The position numbers and the translations under genes were made by a program. A DNA stretch of 64,000 bases, from the NCBI GenBank assembly GCA_951394045.1, contig OX595990.1, positions 2,906,549 through 2,970,548 of the forward strand, in the 5' to 3' direction. This document shows, piece by piece, positions 61,882 to 64,000 of this stretch. The notes beneath the pieces are model-generated. The model searched no databases, was not told where the DNA came from, and saw only the letters and a list, made by a program, of their open reading frames with translations. This stretch comes from Nitzschia sp. DOCU1 (taxonomy: Eukaryota > Bacillariophyta > Bacillariophyceae > Bacillariales > Bacillariaceae). Every line of letters starts with the position of its first letter. The first letter of the stretch is position 1.

Positions 61882-62531
61882 ATCAGTTCTTATATCTCAA
61901 CAATCTGCTGGCACAAACGCGGTGGAACTCCTCTACCAGCATTACTAACGAAAGGGAATTACTGGCGATCGCTTTCTTTGGTGGTACCTCCTGCTACCCA
62001 GATCAATGATTCCTACCCAATAGCCATGAAGCCATAGGCTGTTACTTCCAACAAGCTCCACCAACCGGCCTGCAGTGCTGATCGTCCTTTGGCCTGCTAC
62101 GATCTCCTACGGATGCCCCGCCGAAGGCGATATGCTACTCTGTACATCTCTACTAAAGTACTACCGGTAGTACTTAGTACTGTATAAGAAATATTGCTAT
62201 TTCTACTGGTTTTATCTATTGACCGGACTTCAGAATTTAAGCAGCGATGTTGCTAGTGATAGGTACGGCTAGGGTCCGGGTCATAGTAGGTCCTCTATCC
62301 ATTCTTTTCGTGCACCTACTGTGATACCGGTAGTACACACAGTCGACGCTCTTTCGATCTTCCTTCGAATTCTCCCGTTCGACCTCTTCGACCGAGGACT
62401 CCGTTGATCGACTGACTCGAGATCTTTTGTGTCATAGCGCCTGATAAAAGAACCCCAAAATCACCGTCCGTCGTTGCAACAACACCATGGACGCCCCTGT
62501 TTCTACTATCTGATGTAATGGGCACCGTCGA
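61882..62531. other. intergenic region with palindromes
   Basis: About 650 bp without a supported gene. TACCGGTA cores occur at 62162-62169 (inside a 20-bp perfect palindrome) and 62325-62332. The minus-strand frame at 62316-62525 has no motif. Confidence 0.4.
62156..62175. repeat. 20-bp perfect palindrome centred on TACCGGTA
   Basis: The sequence AAGTACTACC reads into its own reverse complement GGTAGTACTT without spacer. Being perfect and 20 bp long it can extrude or serve as a dimeric binding site. It belongs to the wider set of TACC/GGTA palindromes between genes. Confidence 0.8.
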
Positions 62532-63863
62532 TTGGATGGGATGCGATATTCTTCTTGCGGCCTATGGCTAATGCTCTGTCCGTCTCGTTATTGGGGAAGC
62601 ATTGCGACCACCACATCATTTACTACCGTGAGTTTCGGCTCGTTCAGGGACACCAGCAAAAGATCCTGGAGCATCACTATGCGACGACGAAGCAGCGATC
62701 CAAACAATTCAAGAGCACGGGACAACTCTACGAAGGCTCCGAATTTTTCAAGTAATATTTCGACCACTATGTCGCCGCAGCTACTAGGCACCAACCTGCC
62801 CAGGTATTCGCGAGGCGTCTACTTTGGTGGATTTGGGCAACCAGTGTACGAGCGGAGTGAGAAATTACGGCGCCCATCCAGTTCTCAAGTGCTGGTGAAG
62901 GTACACGCAGTGGGACTGAACCCAGTGGACGCAAAACAAGTGATTGGGGACAAGTTACCGTATAATTGGACGAATCTACGGCGGTGGGCCCATAATACAA
63001 TGGTAATGAATACAATGGTCGGTTTTGATTTTTCCGGAATTGTGGTTCAGGAAGATCATCCCAAGTTTCCGAAAGGTACACGGGTATTTGGAACGATGCC
63101 ACCACTAAAAGGTTCCTGTGCAGAATACCTCTGTGCTCCCGCAAATCAAATCGCTAGGGCGTCGGACAAGCTATCATTGGAGGAATGCGCTGCACTGCCG
63201 TTAGTTGGACTGACGGCTTGGCAAGTGCTGAGCCAACAAATTGTCAGGGACGAGTCCAATGTTCTTGTGATCGGGGGCTCGGGAGGGACGGGCCACATAG
63301 CGTTACAAGTAGCAAAAGCACTTGGTGCTTGCCAGATTGTCACCATTTGTTCAACGAATAACATTGAATTCGTTAAGAGGTGTGGGGCAACTCAGGTGGT
63401 CGATTATCGTAGAAGTGCCGATGTGGTCGAGGACCTCAAGGCCTATGGACCTTATGATACCATTGTCGATTGTGTGACCAGCGCCGATCCGGAGGATGCT
63501 CGCCATGGCTATCCTTCAAACATTCGAAATACGCCTGGCTTGGTGACAAGTAATCATCTGTACCAACGATTGGGTGGCGAATGCCCCGATTGGATCCGAG
63601 CAGCTCTCGCTAGACCCAAAATCTTTCCCCATTCATGGTTGTGGAAGGATCCCAGGGAGCGATTGTTCTGGATTCGGTTCCCGCATTCTGCCCATGAACT
63701 TGACGAACTGACGCGAATGGCAGATTTGGGGCAACTGCGACCCGCGATCCAGAAGACATATTCTGGTTTGACTGCCGATAGCGTCCAGCAGGCGTTTGAC
63801 GATATCTTGAGCCGTAGGGTTCAAGGCAAAGTGGTAGTAAGAGTCGTCGACGGCGACAGCTAG
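62532..63863 (+). CDS. MDR-superfamily quinone-oxidoreductase-like protein, possibly mitochondrial
   Basis: Predicted medium-chain dehydrogenase/reductase of the zinc-free quinone oxidoreductase group (like RTN4IP1). The family fold starts near residue 85: VLVKVHAVGLNPVDAKQ, GFDFSGIV, FPKGTRVFG, the LPLVGLTAWQ helix, and the nucleotide-binding VLVIGGSGGTGHIALQVAKALGA at about residues 240-262. FDDILSRRVQGKVVV ends it. The Met at 62769 would give a normal 364-residue enzyme. The longer form adds 79 residues rich in Ser, Thr and Arg with few acids, compatible with a mitochondrial presequence; I keep the long form with doubt. Likely NADPH-dependent; substrate unknown. Confidence 0.83.
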   Translation: MDGMRYSSCGLWLMLCPSRYWGSIATTTSFTTVSFGSFRDTSKRSWSITMRRRSSDPNNSRARDNSTKAPNFSSNISTTMSPQLLGTNLPRYSRGVYFGGFGQPVYERSEKLRRPSSSQVLVKVHAVGLNPVDAKQVIGDKLPYNWTNLRRWAHNTMVMNTMVGFDFSGIVVQEDHPKFPKGTRVFGTMPPLKGSCAEYLCAPANQIARASDKLSLEECAALPLVGLTAWQVLSQQIVRDESNVLVIGGSGGTGHIALQVAKALGACQIVTICSTNNIEFVKRCGATQVVDYRRSADVVEDLKAYGPYDTIVDCVTSADPEDARHGYPSNIRNTPGLVTSNHLYQRLGGECPDWIRAALARPKIFPHSWLWKDPRERLFWIRFPHSAHELDELTRMADLGQLRPAIQKTYSGLTADSVQQAFDDILSRRVQGKVVVRVVDGDS

Positions 63864-63913
63864 CTTTGTCCTCGTGTTGCATTCTCGACCCAGCAGCCCC
63901 TTACCTTGTCAGC

Positions 63914-64000
63914 ATGACAGCAGCAAGTGGGCCGGCACCACAAGAAATCAATGGAAAGTTCAAGCAGCAAGTCCTTAGTTCCCTCGATCTGGTTATGCCG
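63914..64000 (+). CDS. 5' end of a further gene, truncated by the window
   Basis: A Met at 63914 (CAGCATGACA) opens a frame that stays open for 29 codons to the window edge, beginning MTAASGPAPQEINGKF. It lies 50 bp after the MDR stop. The visible part carries no identifiable domain. Confidence 0.4.
   Translation, partial: MTAASGPAPQEINGKFKQQVLSSLDLVMP

Overview
The window looks like nuclear DNA of a stramenopile, most likely a pennate diatom. Genes are compact and intron-poor, and lie on both strands with separate promoters. Several families point the same way: two DUF6824 proteins, GT10 fucosyltransferase-like proteins, an LRR receptor-like protein with a Cys-rich tail, and a precursor whose leader ends before Phe, as in diatom plastid targeting. 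This assignment is inference; no rRNA, tRNA, organelle gene or marker gene fixes the species. I recognised no transposase, reverse transcriptase, CRISPR array or tRNA.

Layout. 0.4-6 kb: a divergent pair of paralogous membrane proteins, then a Dph6-type diphthamide synthetase. 6-8.5 kb: an LRR receptor-like gene with ten introns, most exons being one 72-bp LRR. 9-16 kb: a disordered protein, a GT10-like protein with an eroded donor motif, and a CRAL-TRIO/DUF6824 fusion. 16.6-19.6 kb: a DExH helicase / CCCH finger / BMT5-like methyltransferase gene with two one-base frame breaks. 19.7-31 kb: a tandem RRES-motif protein, a canonical GT10 enzyme, a TPR-like protein, NOSIP, an orphan membrane anchor, a protein ending in an eIF5A-C-like domain, and a ZZ-finger protein.

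31.9-40.4 kb: a near-perfect tandem array, about 6.6 copies of a 1291-bp unit, followed to 41.6 kb by decayed relatives of the unit. 42-51 kb: a phytol/dolichol-kinase-like protein, two membrane-anchored unknowns, a DUF6824 protein with a Pro/His-rich tail, and a plastid-targeted CREST-like membrane protein. 51-64 kb: a GNAT acetyltransferase, transportin, the Qcr7/UQCRB subunit of complex III (one intron), an unknown protein, an aspartic protease (one intron), a secreted intradiol-dioxygenase-like protein with a displaced N-terminal motif, a membrane RING-H2 gene (one intron, one frame break), an MDR oxidoreductase, and the first 29 codons of a further gene.

No operon-like pathway is visible; the genes are mostly unrelated housekeeping and surface/secretory functions. 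The strongest leads are the macrosatellite, the multi-domain fusions, the displaced-motif dioxygenase, the eIF5A-C-like protein, and short TACC-W-GGTA palindromes enriched between genes. Three frame breaks inside conserved domains all look like one missing base, which raises the possibility of residual assembly error.
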